Shown one piece after another: positions 10,571-26,100 of a stretch of 64,000 nt of DNA. Made by a program: the position numbers and the translations under genes. Below the pieces are notes generated by a model. That model made no database searches. It was not told where the DNA came from and was given only the letters and a program-made list of their open reading frames with translations. Within the stretch, counting starts at the first letter, position 1; the number at the start of each line of letters is the position of its first letter. The stretch comes from Vespa crabro (Eukaryota; Arthropoda; Insecta; Hymenoptera; Vespidae): the NCBI RefSeq assembly GCF_910589235.1, contig NW_025813663.1:186001-250000 (forward strand), written 5' to 3'.

Positions 10571-13298
10571 TTCTGAATCGATTGGTAACATTTTTCTAAC
10601 TGTGGCACAAGTATTATTAAAGATTTCACGATTTTACCTTCGCATATACCGAAATTCGCGTATGTCGATTACGTTTTTCGACAATTATCATATGAAAACG
10701 CGTATTTAAACATAGTAAAAACGTTATATTCTTGTTATATTCTTTATTCTGCATCGATAGAATATAAAATCATTGAAATTGAACGAGATTTCAAGTTTTC
10801 GTTTTTCGACGATACGCGTATATGAGCGAAAAATCGTATATACGATATGAAAGAATGTTAAAAACTTTGATTCCAATATAAAATAGATGTTTGATCTTAT
10901 GAAATGCAATGTTCTGAATCGATTGGTAACATTTTTCTAACTGTGGCACAAGTATTATTAAAGATTTCACGATTTTATCTTCGCATATACCGAAATTCGC
11001 GTATGTCGATTAAGTTTTTCGACAATTATCATATGAAAACGCGTATTTAAACATAGTAAAAACGTTATATTCTTGTTATATTCTTTATTCTGCATCGATA
11101 GAATATAAAATCATTGAAATTGAACGAGATTTCAAGTTTTCGTTTTTCGACGATACGCGTATATGAGCGAAAAATCGTATATACGATATGAAAGAATGTT
11201 AAAAACTTTGATTCCAATATAAAATAGATGTTTGATCTTATGAAATGCAATGTTCTGAATCGATTGGTAACATTTTTCTAACTGTGGCACAAGTATTATT
11301 AAAGATTTCACGATTTTATCTTCGCATATACCGAAATTCGCGTATGTCGATTACGTTTTTCGACAATTATCATATGAAAACGCGTATTTAAACATAGTAA
11401 AAACGTTATATTCTTGTTATATTCTTTATTCTGCATCGATAGAATATAAAATCACTGAAATTGAACGAGATTTCAAGTTTTCGTTTTTCGACGATACGCG
11501 TATATGACCGAAAAATCGTATATACGATATGAAAGAAAGTTAAAAACTTTGATTCCAATATAAAATAGATGTTTGATCTTATGAAATGCAATGTTCTGAA
11601 TCGATTGGTAACATTTTTCTAACTGTGGCACAAGTATTATTAAAGATTTCACGATTTTATCTTCGCATATACCGAAATTCGCGTATGTCGATTACGTTTT
11701 TCGACAATTATCATATGAAAACGCGTATTTAAACATAGTAAAAACGTTATATTCTTGTTATATTCTTTATTCTGCATCGATAGAATATAAAATCATTGAA
11801 ATTAAACGAGATTTCAAGTTTTCGTTTTTCGACGATACGCGTATATGAGCGAAAAATCGTATATACGATATGAAAGAATGTTAAAAACTTTGATTCCAAT
11901 ATAAAATAGATGTTTGATCTTATGAAATGCAATGTTCTGAATCGATTGGTAACATTTTTCTAACTGTGGCACAAGTATTATTAAAGATTTCACGATTTTA
12001 CCTTCGCATATACCGAAATTCGCGTATGTCGATTACGTTTTTCGACAATTATCATATGAAAACGCGTATTTAAACATAGTAAAAACGTTATATTCTTGTT
12101 ATATTCTTTATTCTGCATCGATAGAATATAAAATCATTGAAATTGAACGAGATTTCAAGTTTTCGTTTTTCGACGATACGCGTATATGAGCGAAAAATCG
12201 TATATACGATATGAAAGAATGTTAAAAACTTTGATTCCAATATAAAATAGATGTTTGATCTTATGAAATGCAATGTTCTGAATCGATTGGTAACATTTTT
12301 CTAACTGTGGCACAAGTATTATTAAAGATTTCACGATTTTATCTTCGCATATACCGAAATTCGCGTATGTCGATTAAGTTTTTCGACAATTATCATATGA
12401 AAACGCGTATTTAAACATAGTAAAAACGTTATATTCTTGTTATATTCTTTATTCTGCATCGATAGAATATAAAATCATTGAAATTGAACGAGATTTCAAG
12501 TTTTCGTTTTTCGACGATACGCGTATATGAGCGAAAAATCGTATATACGATATGAAAGAATGTTAAAAACTTTGATTCCAATATAAAATAGATGTTTGAT
12601 CTTATGAAATGCAATGTTCTGAATCGATTGGTAACATTTTTCTAACTGTGGCACAAGTATTATTAAAGATTTCACGATTTTATCTTCGCATATACCGAAA
12701 TTCGCGTATGTCGATTACGTTTTTCGACAATTATCATATGAAAACGCGTATTTAAACATAGTAAAAACGTTATATTCTTGTTATATTCTTTATTCTGCAT
12801 CGATAGAATATAAAATCACTGAAATTGAACGAGATTTCAAGTTTTCGTTTTTCGACGATACGCGTATATGACCGAAAAATCGTATATACGATATGAAAGA
12901 AAGTTAAAAACTTTGATTCCAATATAAAATAGATGTTTGATCTTATGAAATGCAATGTTCTGAATCGATTGGTAACATTTTTCTAACTGTGGCACAAGTA
13001 TTATTAAAGATTTCACGATTTTATCTTCGCATATACCGAAATTCGCGTATGTCGATTACGTTTTTCGACAATTATCATATGAAAACGCGTATTTAAACAT
13101 AGTAAAAACGTTATATTCTTGTTATATTCTTTATTCTGCATCGATAGAATATAAAATCATTGAAATTAAACGAGATTTCAAGTTTTCGTTTTTCGACGAT
13201 ACGCGTATATGAGCGAAAAATCGTATATACGATATGAAAGAATGTTAAAAACTTTGATTCCAATATAAAATAGATGTTTGATCTTATGAAATGCAATG
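10571..13298. repeat. Tetrameric HOR, 1364 bp, two copies (copies 32-39)
   Basis: Four distinguishable monomers recur in the same order twice. Copies 32/36 have TTTTACCTTCG; 33/37 have GATTAAG at p102; 34/38 have the triple AATCACTG, TATGACCG and GAAAGAAAG; 35/39 have ATTAAACG at p211. Matching variants are exactly 1364 bp apart, i.e. four monomers. The last two monomers also begin the 7-mer HOR copy described next. Confidence 0.88.
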
Positions 13299-15003
13299 TT
13301 CTGAATCGATTGGTAACATTTTTCTAACTGTGGCACAAGTATTATTAAAGATTTCACGATTTTATCTTCGCATATACCGAAATTCGCGTATGTCGATTAC
13401 GTTTTTCGACAATTATCATATGAAAACGCGTATTTAAACATAGTAAAAACGTTATATTCTTGTTATATTCTTTATTCTGCATCGATAGAATATAAAATCA
13501 TTGAAATTGAACGAGATTTCAAGTTATCGATTTTCGACGATACGCGTATATGAGCGAAAAATCGTATATACGATATGAAAGAATGTTAAAAACTTTGATT
13601 CCAATATAAAATAGATGTTTGATCTTATGAAATGCAATGTTCTGAATCGATTGGTAACATTTTTCTAACTGTGGCACAAGTATTATTAAAGATTTCACGA
13701 TTTTATCTTCGCATATACCGAAATTCGCGTATGTCGATTACGTTTTTCGACAATTATCATATGAAAACGCGTATTTAAACATAGTAAAAACGTTATATTC
13801 TTGTTATATTCTTTATTCTGCATCGATAGAATATAAAATCACTGAAATTGAACGAGATTTCAAGTTTTCGTTTTTCGACGATACGCGTATATGAGCGAAA
13901 AATCGTATATACGATATGAAAGAAAGTTAAAAACTTTGATTCCAATATAAAATAGATGTTTGATCTTATGAAATGCAATGTTCTGAATCGATTGGTAACA
14001 TTTTTCTAACTGTGGCACAAGTATTATTAAAGATTTCACGATTTTATCTTCGCATATACCGAAATTCGCGTATGTCGATTACGTTTTTCGACAATTATCA
14101 TATGAAAACGCGTATTTAAACATAGTAAAAACGTTATATTCTTGTTATATTCTTTATTCTGCATCGATAGAATATAAAATCATTGAAATTAAACGAGATT
14201 TCAAGTTTTCGTTTCTCGACGATACGCGTATATGAGCGAAAAATCGTATATACGATATGAAAGAATGTTAAAAACTTTGATTCCAATATAAAATAGATGT
14301 TTGATCTTATGAAATGCAATGTTCTGAATCGATTGGTAACATTTTTCTAACTGTGGCACAAGTATTATTAAAGATTTCACGATTTTATCTTCGCAAATAC
14401 CGAAATTCGCGTATGTCGATTACGTTTTTCGACAATTATCATATGAAAACGCGTATTTAAACATAGTAAAAACGTTATATTCTTGTTATATTCTTTATTC
14501 TGCATCGATAGAATATAAAATCATTGAAATTGAACGAGATTTCAAGTTTTCGTTTTTCGGCAATACGCGTATATGAGCGAAAAATCGTATATACGATATG
14601 AAAGAATGTTAAAAACTTTGATTCCAATATAAAATAGATGTTTGATCTTATGAAATGCAATGTTCTGAATCGATTGGTAATATTTTTCTAACTGTGGCAC
14701 AAGTATTATTAAAGATTTCACGATTTTATCTTCGCATATACCGAAATTCGCGTATGTCGATTACGTTTTTCGACAATTATCATATGAAAACGCGCATTTA
14801 AACATAGTAAAAACGTTATATTCTTGTTATATTCTTTATTCTGCATCGATTGAATATAAAATCATTGAAATTGAACGAGATTTCAAGTTTTCGTTTTTCG
14901 ACGATACGCGTATATGAGCGAAAAATCGTATATACGATATGAAAGAATGTTAAAAACTTTGATTCCAATATAAAATAGATGTTTGATCTTATGAAATGCA
15001 ATG
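12617..15003. repeat. 7-mer HOR, first copy (copies 38-44)
   Basis: Ordered markers: m1 CACTG+GACCG+AAAG (copy 38); m2 ATTAAACG (39); m3 no HOR marker (40); m4 CACTG+AAAG with GAGCG kept (41); m5 ATTAAACG (42); m6 GCAAATACC+TTCGGCAATACG (43); m7 GTAATATTT+CGCGCATTT+ATCGATTGAA (44). The same seven types in the same order are found at 43307-48081. Copy 40 has a private double change (TTATCGATTTT) at p228 and p232 that breaks the minus-strand frame. Confidence 0.85.
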
Positions 15004-16708
15004 TTCTGAATCGATTGGTAACATTTTTCTGACTGTGGCACAAGTATTATTAAAGATTTCACGATTTTATCTTCGCATATACCGAAATTCGCGTATGTCG
15101 ATTACGTTTTTCGAGAATTATCATATGAAAACGCGTATTTAAACATAGTAAAAACGTTATATTCTTGTTATATTCTTTATTCTGCATCGATAGAATATAA
15201 AATCACTGAAATTGAACGAGATTTCAAGTTTTCGTTTTTCGACGATACGCGTATATGACCGAAAAATCGTATATACGATATGAAAGAAAGTTAAAAACTT
15301 TGATTCCAATATAAAATAGATGTTTGATCTTATGAAATGCAATGTTCTGAATCGATTGGTAACATTTTTCTAACTGTGGCACAAGTATTATTAAAGATTT
15401 CACGATTTTATCTTCGCATATACCGAAATTCGCGTATGTCGATTACGTTTTTCGACAATTATCATATGAAAACGCGTATTTAAACATAGTAAAAACGTTA
15501 TATTCTTGTTATATTCTTTATTCTGCATCGATAGAATATAAAATCATTGAAATTAAACGAGATTTCAAGTTTTCGTTTTTCGACGATACGCGTATATGAG
15601 CGAAAAATCGTATATACGATATGAAAGAATGTTAAAAACTTTGATTCCAATATAAAATAGATGTTTGATCTTATGAAATGCAATGTTCTGAATCGATTGG
15701 TAACATTTTTCTAACTGTGGCACAAGTATTATTAAAGATTTCACGATTTTATCTTCGCATATACCGAAATTCGCGTATGTCGATTACGTTTTTCGACAAT
15801 TATCATATGAAAACGCGTATTTAAACATAGTAAAAACGTTATATTCTTGTTATATTCTTTATTCTGCATCGATAGAATATAAAATCATTGAAATTGAACG
15901 AGATTTCAAGTTTTCGTTTTTCGACGATACGCGTATATGAGCGAAAAATCGTATATACGATATGAAAGAATGTTAAAAACTTTGATTCCAATATAAAATA
16001 GATGTTTGATCTTATGAAATGCAATGTTCTGAATCGATTGGTAACATTTTTCTAACTGTGGCACAAGTATTATTAAAGATTTCACGATTTTATCTTCGCA
16101 TATACCGAAATTCGCGTATGTCGATTACGTTTTTCGACAATTATCATATGAAAACGCGTATTTAAACATAGTAAAAACGTTATATTCTTGTTATATTCTT
16201 TATTCTGCATCGATAGAATATAAAATCACTGAAATTGAACGAGATTTCAAGTTTTCGTTTTTCGACGATACGCGTATATGAGCGAAAAATCGTATATACG
16301 ATATGAAAGAAAGTTAAAAACTTTGATTCCAATATAAAATAGATGTTTGATCTTATGAAATGCAATGTTCTGAATCGATTGGTAACATTTTTCTAACTGT
16401 GGCACAAGTATTATTAAAGATTTCACGATTTTATCTTCGCATATACCGAAATTCGCGTATGTCGATTACGTTTTTCGACAATTATCATATGAAAACGCGT
16501 ATTTAAACATAGTAAAAACGTTATATTCTTGTTATATTCTTTATTCTGCATCGATAGAATATAAAATCATTGAAATTGAAGGAGATTTCAAGTTTTCGTT
16601 TTTCGACGATACGCGTATATGAGCGAAAAATCGTATATACGATATGAAAGAATGTTAAAAACTTTGATTCCAATATAAAATAGATGTTTGATCTTATGAA
16701 ATGCAATG
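15004..16708. repeat. Partial second 7-mer HOR copy (copies 45-49)
   Basis: Copy 45 has the m1 triple, 46 has m2 ATTAAACG, 47 has no HOR marker, and 48 has CACTG+AAAG with GAGCG, as in m1-m4 of the 7-mer. Copy 49 does not carry m5 (it has a private GAAGGAG), after which the trimeric HOR begins. Copy 45 also carries CTGACTG (p28) and CGAGAATTA (p112). The unit therefore appears truncated after four monomers. Confidence 0.75.
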
Positions 16709-19700
16709 TTCTGAATCGATTGGTAACATTTTTCTAACTGTGGCACAAGTATTATTAAAGATTTCACGATTTTATCTTCGCATATACCGAAATTCGCGTA
16801 TGTCGATTACGTTTTTCGACAATTATCATATGAAAAAGCGTATTTAAACATAGTAAAAACGTTATATTCTTGTTATATTCTTTATTCTGTATCGATAGAA
16901 TATAAAATCATTGAAATTGAACGAGATTTCAAGTTTTCGTTTTTCGACGATACGCGTATATGAGCGAAAAATCGTATATACGATATGAAAGAATGATAAA
17001 AACATTGATTCCAATATAAAATAGATGTTTGATCTTATGAAATGCAATGTTCTGAATCGATTGGTAACATTTTTCTAACTGTGGCACAAGTATTATTAAA
17101 GATTTCACGATTTTATTTTCGCATATACCGAAATTCGCGTATGTCGATTACGTTTTTCGACAATTATCATATGAAAACGCGTATTTAAACATAGTAAAAA
17201 CGTTATATTCTTGTTATATTCTTTATTCTGCATCGATAGAATATAAAATCATTGAAATTGAACGAGATTTCAAGTTTTCGTTTTTCGGCGATACGCGTAT
17301 ATGAGCGAAAAATCGTATATACGATATGAAAGAATGTTAAAAACTTTGATTCCAATATAAAATAGATGTTTGATCTTATGAAATGCAATGTTCTGAATCG
17401 ATTGGTAATATTTTTCTAACTGTGGCACAAGTATTATTAAAGATTTCACGATTTTATCTTCGCATATACCGAAATTCGCGTATGTCGATTACGTTTTTCG
17501 AAAATTATCATATGAAAACGCGTATTTAAACATAGTAAACACGTTATATTCTTGTTATATTCTTTATTCTGCATCGATAGAATATAAAATCATTGAAATT
17601 GAACGAGATTTCAAGTTTTCGTTTTTCGACGATACGCGTATATGAGCGAAAAATCGTATATACGATATGAAAGAATGTTAAAAACTTTGATTCCAATATA
17701 AAATAGATGTTTGATCTTATGAAATGCAATGTTCTGAATCGATTGGTAACATTTTTCTAACTGTGGCACAAGTATTATTAAAGATTTCACGATTTTATCT
17801 TCGCATATACCGAAATTCGCGTATGTCGATTACGTTTTTCGACAATTATCATATGAAAACGCGTATTTAAACATAGTAAAAACGTTATATTCTTGTTATA
17901 TTCTTTATTCTGTATCGATAGAATATAAAATCATTGAAATTGAACGAGATTTCAAGTTTTCGTTTTTCGACGATACGCGTATATGAGCGAAAAATCGTAT
18001 ATACGATATGAAAGAATGATAAAAACATTGATTCCAATATAAAATAGATGTTTGATCTTATGAAATGCAATGTTCTGAATCGATTGGTAACATTTTTCTA
18101 ACTGTGGCACAAGTATTATTAAAGATTTCACGATTTTATCTTCGCATATACCGAAATTCGCGTATGTCGATTACGTTTTTCGACAATTATCATATGAAAA
18201 CGCGTATTTAAACATAGTAAAAACGTTATATTCTTGTTATATTCTTTATTCTGCATCGATAGAATATAAAATCATTGAAATTGAACGAGATTTCAAGTTT
18301 TCGTTTTTCGGCGATACGCGTATATGAGCGAAAAATCGTATATACGATATGAAAGAATGTTAAAAACTTTGATTCCAATATAAAATAGATGTTTGATCTT
18401 ATGAAATGCAATGTTCTGAATGGATTGGTAACATTTTTCTAACTGTGGCACAAGTATTATTAAAGATTTCACGATTTTATCTTCGCATATACCGAAATTC
18501 GCGTATGTCGATTACGTTTTTCGACAATTATCATATGAAAACGCGCATTTAAACATAGTAAAAACGTTATATTCTTGTTATATTCTTTATTCTGCATCGA
18601 TAGAATATAAAATCATTGAAATTGAACGAGATTTCAAGTTTTCGTTTTTCGACGATACGCGTATATGAGCGAAAAATCGTATATACGATATGAAAGAATG
18701 TTAAAAACTTTGATTCCAATATAAAATAGATGTTTGATCTTATGAAATGCAATGTTCTGAATCGATTGGTAACATTTTTCTAACTGTGGCACAAGTATTA
18801 TTAAAGATTTCACGATTTTATCTTCGCATATACCGAAATTCGCGAATGTCGATTACGTTTTTCGACAATTATCATATGAAAACGCGTATTTAAACATAGT
18901 AAAAACGTTATATTCTTGTTATATTCTTTATTCTGTATCGATAGAATATAAAATCATTGAAATTGAACGAGATTTCAAGTTTTCGTTTTTCGACGATACG
19001 CGTATATGAGCGAAAAATCGTATATACGATATGAAAGAATGATAAAAACATTGATTCCAATATAAAATAGATGTTTGATCTTATGAAATGCAATGTTCTG
19101 AATCGATTGGTAACATTTTTCTAACTGTGGCACAAGTATTATTAAAGATTTCACGATTTTATCTTCGCATATACCGAAATTCGCGTATGTCGATTACGTT
19201 TTTCGACAATTATCATATGAAAACGCGTATTTAAACATAGTAAAAACGTTATATTCTTGTTATATTCTTTATTCTGCATCGATAGAATATAAAATCATTG
19301 AAATTGAACGAGATTTCAAGTTTTCGTTTTTCGGCGATACGCGTATATGAGCGAAAAATCGTATATACGATATGAAAGAATGTTAAAAACATTGATTCCA
19401 ATATAAAATAGATGTTTGATCTTATGAAATGCAATGTTCTGAATCGATTGGTAATATTTTTCTAACTGTGGCACAAGTATTATTAAAGATTTCACGATTT
19501 TATCTTCGCATATACCGAAATTCGCGTATGTCGATTACGTTTTTCGAAAATTATCATATGAAAACGCGTATTTAAACATAGTAAAAACGTTATATTCTTG
19601 TTATATTCTTTATTCTGCATCGATAGAATATAAAACCATTGAAATTGAACGAGATTTCAAGTTTTCGTTTTTCGACGATACGCGTATATGAGCGAAAAAT

Positions 19701-19777
19701 CGTATATACGATATGAAAGAATGTTAAAAACTTTGATTCCAATATAAAATAGATGTTTGATCTTATGAAATGCAATG
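16709..19777. repeat. Trimeric HOR, 1023 bp, three copies (copies 50-58)
   Basis: Type a (50, 53, 56) has CTGTATCG and GATAAAAACATTG; type b (51, 54, 57) has TTCGGCGATACG; type c (52, 55, 58) is GTAATATTT with CGAAAATTA in 52 and 58, but CGCGCATTT without GTAATATTT in 55. Matching type a and b variants are 1023 bp apart. Copy 57 has also acquired ACATTG from type a, which looks like a short conversion tract. Confidence 0.88.
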
Positions 19778-20117
19778 TTCTGAATCGATTGGTAACATTT
19801 TTCTAACTGTGGCACAAGTATTATTAAAGATTTCACGATTTTATCTTCGCATATACCGAAATTCGCGTATGTCGATTACGTTTTTCGACAATTATCATAT
19901 AAAAACGCGTATTTAAACATAGTAAAAACGTTATATTCTTGTTATATTCTTTATTCTGCATCGATAGAATATAAAATCATTGAAATTGAACGAGATTTCA
20001 AGTTTTCGTTTTTTACGATACGCGTATATGAGCGAAAAATCGTATATACGATATGAAAGAATGTTAAAAACTTTGATTTCAATATAAAATAGATGTTTGA
20101 TCTTATGAAATGCAATG
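19778..20117. repeat. Copy 59: 340-bp monomer with deletion in the dyad arm
   Basis: The consensus TTTTTCGACGATACG is replaced by a run of T followed by TACGATACG near 20007-20018, a net loss of one base that removes the CGA junction of the nested dyad. It also has CATATAAAAA and GATTTCAA. Downstream copies are shifted by -2 in total until base 39322. The frame change gives an accidental 81-codon minus-strand frame. Confidence 0.88.
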
Positions 20118-23100
20118 TTCTGAATCGATTGGTAACATTTTTCTAACTGTGGCACAAGTATTATTAAAGATTTCACGATTTTATCTTCGCATATACCGAA
20201 ATTCGCGTATGTCGATTACGTTTTTCGACAATTATCATATGAAAACGCGTATTTAAACATAGTAAAAACGTTATATTCTTGTTATATTCTTTATTCTGCA
20301 TCGATAGAATATAAAATAATTGAAATTGAACGAGATTTCAAGTTTTCGTTTTTCGACGATACGCGTATATGAGCGAAAAATCGTATATACGATATGAAAG
20401 AATGTTAAAAACTTTGATTCCAATATAAAATAGATGTTTGATCTTATGAAATGCAATGTTCTGAATCGATTGGTAACATTTTTCTAACTGTGGCACAAGT
20501 ATTATTAAAGATTTCACGATTTTATCTTCGCATATACCGAAATTCGCGTATGTCGATTACGTTTTTCGACAATTATCATATGAAAACGCGTATTTAAACA
20601 TAGTAAAAACGTTATATTCTTGTTATATTCTTTATTCTGCATCGATAGAATATAAAATCATTGAAATTGAACGAGATTTCAAGTTTTCGTTTTTCGACGA
20701 TACGCGTATATGAGCGAAAAATCGTATATACGATATGAAAGAATGTTAAAAACTTTGATTCCAATATAAAATAGATGTTTGATCTTATGAAATGCAATGT
20801 TCTGAATCGATTGGTAACATTTTTCTAACTGTGGCACAAGTATTATTAAAGATTTCACGATTTTATCTTCGCATATACCGAAATTCGCGTATGTCGATTA
20901 CGTTTTTCGACAATTATCATATGAAAACGCGTATTTAAACATAGTAAAAACGTTATATTCTTGTTATATTCTTTATTCTGCATCGATAGAATATAAAATC
21001 ATTGAAATTGAACGAGATTTCAAGTTTTCGTTTTTCGACGATACGCGTATATGAGCGAAAAATCGTATATACGATATGAAAGAATGTTAAAAACTTTGAT
21101 TCCAATATAAAATAGATGTTTGATCTTATGAAATGCAATGTTCTGAATCGATGGGTAACATTTTTCTAACTGTGGCACAAGTATTATTAAAGATTTCACG
21201 ATTTTATCTTCGCATATACCGAAATTCGCGTATGTCGATTACGTTTTTCGACAATTATCATATGAAAAGGCGTATTTAAACATAGTAAAAACGTTATATT
21301 CTTGTTATATTCTTTATTCTGCATCGATAGAATGTAAAATCATTGAAATTGAACGAGATTTCAAGTTTTCGTTTTTCGACGATACGCGTATATGAGCGAA
21401 AAATCGTATATACGATATGAAAGAATGTTAAAAACTTTGATTCCAATATAAAATAGATGTTTGATCTTATGAAATGCAATGTTCTGAATCGATTGGTAAC
21501 ATTTTTCTAACTGTGGCACAAGTATTATTAAAGATTTCACGATTTTATCTTCGCATATACCGAAATTCGCGTATGTCGATTACGTTTTTCGACAATTATC
21601 ATATGAAAACGCGTATTTAAACATAGTAAAAACGTTATATTCTTGTTATATTCTTTATTCTGCATCGATAGAATATAAAATCATTGAAATTGAACGAGAT
21701 TTCAAGTTTTCGTTTTTCGACGATACGCGTATATGAGCGAAAAATCGTATATACGATATGAAAGAATGTTAAAAACTTTGATTCCAATATAAAATAGATG
21801 TTTGATCTTATGAAATGCAATGTTCTGAATCGATTGGTAACATTTTTCTAACTGTGGCACAAGTATTATTAAAGATTTCACGATTTTATCTTCGCATATA
21901 CCGAAATTCGCGTATGTCGATTACGTTTTTCGAGAATTATCATATGAAAACGCGTATTTAAACATAGTAAAAACGTTATATTCTTGTTAAATTCTTTATT
22001 CTGCATCGATAGAATATAAAATCATTGAAATTGAACGAGATTTCAAGTTTTCGTTTTTCGACGATACGCGTATATGAGCGAAAAATCGTATATACGATAT
22101 GAAAGAATGTTAAAAACTTTGATTCCAATATAAAATAGATGTTTGATCTTATGAAATGCAATGTTCTGAATCGATTGGTAACATTTTTCTAACTGTGGCA
22201 CAAGTATTATTAAAGATTTCACGATTTTATCTTCGCATATACCGAAATTCGCGTATGTCGATTACGTTTTTCGACAATTATCATATGAAAACGCGTATTT
22301 AAACATAGTAAAAACGTTATATTCTTGTTATATTCTTTATTCTGCATCGATAGAATATAAAATCATTGAAATTGAACGAGATTTCAAGTTTTCGTTTTTC
22401 GACGATACGCGTATATGAGCGAAAAATCGTATATACGATATGAAAGAATGTTAAAAACTTTGATTCCAATATAAAATAGATGTTTGATCTTATGAAATGC
22501 AATGTTCTGAATCGATTGGTAACATTTTTCTAACTGTGGCACAAGTATTATTAAAGATTTCACGATTTTATCTTCGCATATACCGAAATTCGCGTATGTC
22601 GATTACGTTTTTCGACAATTATCATATGAAAACGCGTATTTAAACATAGTAAAAACGTTATATTCTTGTTATATTCTTTATACTGCATCGATAGAATATA
22701 AAATCATTGAAATTGAACGAGATTTCAAGTTTTCGTTTTTCGACGATACGCGTATATGAGCGAAAAATCGTATATACGATATGAAAGAATGTTAAAAACT
22801 TTGATTCCAATATAAAATAGATGTTTGATCTTATGAAATGCAATGTTCTGAATCGATTGGTAACATTTTTCTAACTGTGGCACAAGTATTATTAAAGATT
22901 TCACGATTTTATCGTCGCATATACCGAAATTCGCGTATGTCGATTACGTTTTTCGACAATTATCATATGAAAACGCGTATTTAAACATAGTAAAAACGTT
23001 ATATTCTTGTTATATTCTTTATTCTGCATCGATAGAATATAAAATCATTGAAATTGAACGAGATTTCAAGTTTTCGTTTTTCGACGATACGCGTATATGA

Positions 23101-26100
23101 GCGAAAAATCGTATATACGATATGAAAGAATGTTAAAAACTTTGATTCCAATATAAAATAGATGTTTGATCTTATGAAATGCAATGTTCTGAATCGATTG
23201 GTAACATTTTTCTAACTGTGGCACAAGTATTATTAAAGATTTCACGATTTTATCTTCGCATATACCGAAATTCGCGTATGTCGATTACGTTTTTCGACAA
23301 TTATCATATGAAAACGCGTATTTAAACATAGTAAAAACGTTATATTCTTGTTATATTCTTTATTCTGCATCGATAGAATATAAAATCATTGAAATTGAAC
23401 GAGATTTCAAGTTTTCGTTTTTCGACGATACGCGTATATGAGCGAAAAATCGTATATACGATATGAAAGAATGTTAAAAACTTTGATTCCAATATAAAAT
23501 AGATGTTTGATCTTATGAAATGCAATGTTCTGAATCGATTGGTAACATTTTTCTAACTGTGGCACAAGTATTATTAAAGATTTCACGATTTTATCTTCGC
23601 ATATACCGAAATTCGCGTATGTCGATTACGTTTTTCGACAATTATCATATGTAAACGCGTATTTAAACATAGTAAAAACGTTATATTCTTGTTATATTCT
23701 TTATTCTGCATCGATAGAATATAAAATCATTGAAATTGAACGAGATTTCAAGTTTTCGTTTTTCGACGATACGCGTATATGAGCGAAAAATCGTATATAC
23801 GATATGAAAGAATGTTAAAAACTTTGATTCCAATATAAAATAGATGTTTGATCTTATGAAATGCAATGTTCTGAATCGATTGGTAACATTTTTCTAACTG
23901 TGGCACAAGTATTATTAAAGATTTCACGATTTTATCTTCGCATATACCGAAATTCGCGTATGTCGATTACGTTTTTCGACAATTATCATATGAAAACGCG
24001 TATTTAAACATAGTAAAAACGTTATATTCTTGTTATATTCTTTATTCTGCATCGATAGAATATAAAATCATTGAAATTGAACGAGATTTCAAGTTTTCGT
24101 TTTTCGACGATACGCGTATATGAGCGAAAAATCGTATATACGATATGAAAGAATGTTAAAAACTTTGATTCCAATATAAAATAGATGTTTGATCTTATGA
24201 AATGCAATGTTCTGAATCGATTGGTAACATTTTTCTAACTGTGGCACAAGTATTATTAAAGATTTCACGATTTTATCTTCGCATATACCGAAATTCGCGT
24301 ATGTCGATTACGTTTTTCGACAATTATCATATGAAAACGCGTATTTAAACATTGTAAAAACGTTATATTCTTGTTATATTCTTTATTCTGCATCGATAGA
24401 ATATAAAATCATTGAAATTGAACGAGATTTCAAGGTTTCGTTTTTCGACGATACGCGTATATGAGCGAAAAATCGTATATACGATATGAAAGAATGTTAA
24501 AAACTTTGATTCCAATATAAAATAGATGTTTGATCTTATGAAATGCAATGTTCTGAATCGATTGGTAACATTTTTCTAACTGTGGCACAAGTATTATTAA
24601 AGATTTCACGATTTTATCTTCGCATATACCGAAATTCGCGTATGTCGATTACGTTTTTCGACAATTATCATATGAAAACGCGTATTTAAACATAGTAAAA
24701 ACGTTATATTCTTGTTATATTCTTTATTCTGCATCGATAGAATATAAAATCATTGAAATTGAACGAGATTTCAAGTTTTCGTTTTTCGACGATACGCGTA
24801 TATGAGCGAAAAATCGTATATACGATATGAAAGAATGTTAAAAACTTTGATTCCAATATAAAATAGATGTTTGATCTTATGAAATGCAATGTTCTGAATC
24901 GATTGGTAACATTTTTCTAACTGTGGCACAAGTATTATTAAAGATTTCACGATTTTATCTTCGCATATACCGAAATTCGCGTATGTCGATTACGTTTTTC
25001 GACAATTATCATATGAAAACGCGTATTTAAACATAGTAAAAACGTTATATTCTTGTTATATTCTTTATTCTGCATCGATAGAATATAAAATCATTGAAAT
25101 TGAACGAGATTTCAAGTTTTCGTTTTTCGACGATACGCGTATATGAGCGAAAAATCGTATATACGATATGAAAGAATGTTAAAAACTTTGATTCCAATAT
25201 AAAATAGATGTTTGATCTTATGAAATGCAATGTTCTGAATCGATTGGTAACATTTTTCTAACTGTGGCACAAGTATTATTAAAGATTTCACGATTTTATC
25301 TTCGCATATACCGAAATTCGCGTATGTCGATTACGTTTTTCGACAATTATCTTATGAAAACGCGTATTTAAACATAGTAAAAACGTTATATTCTTGTTAT
25401 ATTCTTTATTCTGCATCGATAGAGTATAAAATCATTGAAATTGAACGAGATTTCAAGTTTTCGTTTTTCGACGATACGCGTATATGAGCGAAAAATCGTA
25501 TATACGATATGAAAGAATGTTAAAAACTTTGATTCCAATATAAAATAGATGTTTGATCTTATGAAATGCAATGTTCTGAATCGATTGGTAACATTTTTCT
25601 AACTGTGGCACAAGTATTATTAAAGATTTCACGATTTTATCTTCGCATATACCGAAATTCGCGTATGTCGATTATGTTTTTCGACAATTATCATATGAAA
25701 ACGCGTATTTAAACATAGTAAAAACGTTATATTCTTGTTATATTCTTTATTCTGCATCGATAGAATATAAAATCATTGAAATTGAACGAGATTTCAAGTT
25801 TTCGTTTTTCGACGATACGCGTATATGAGCGAAAAATCGTATATACGATATGAAAGAATGTTAAAAACTTTGATTCCAATATAAAATAGATGTTTGATCT
25901 TATGAAATGCAATGTTCTGAATCGATTGGTAACATTTTTCTAACTGTGGCACAAGTATTATTAAAGATTTCACGATTTTATCTTCGCATATACCGAAATT
26001 CGCGTATGTCGATTACGTTTTTCGACAATTATCATATGAAAACGCGTATTTAAACATAGTAAAAACGTTATATTCTTGTTATATTCTTTATTCTGCATCG

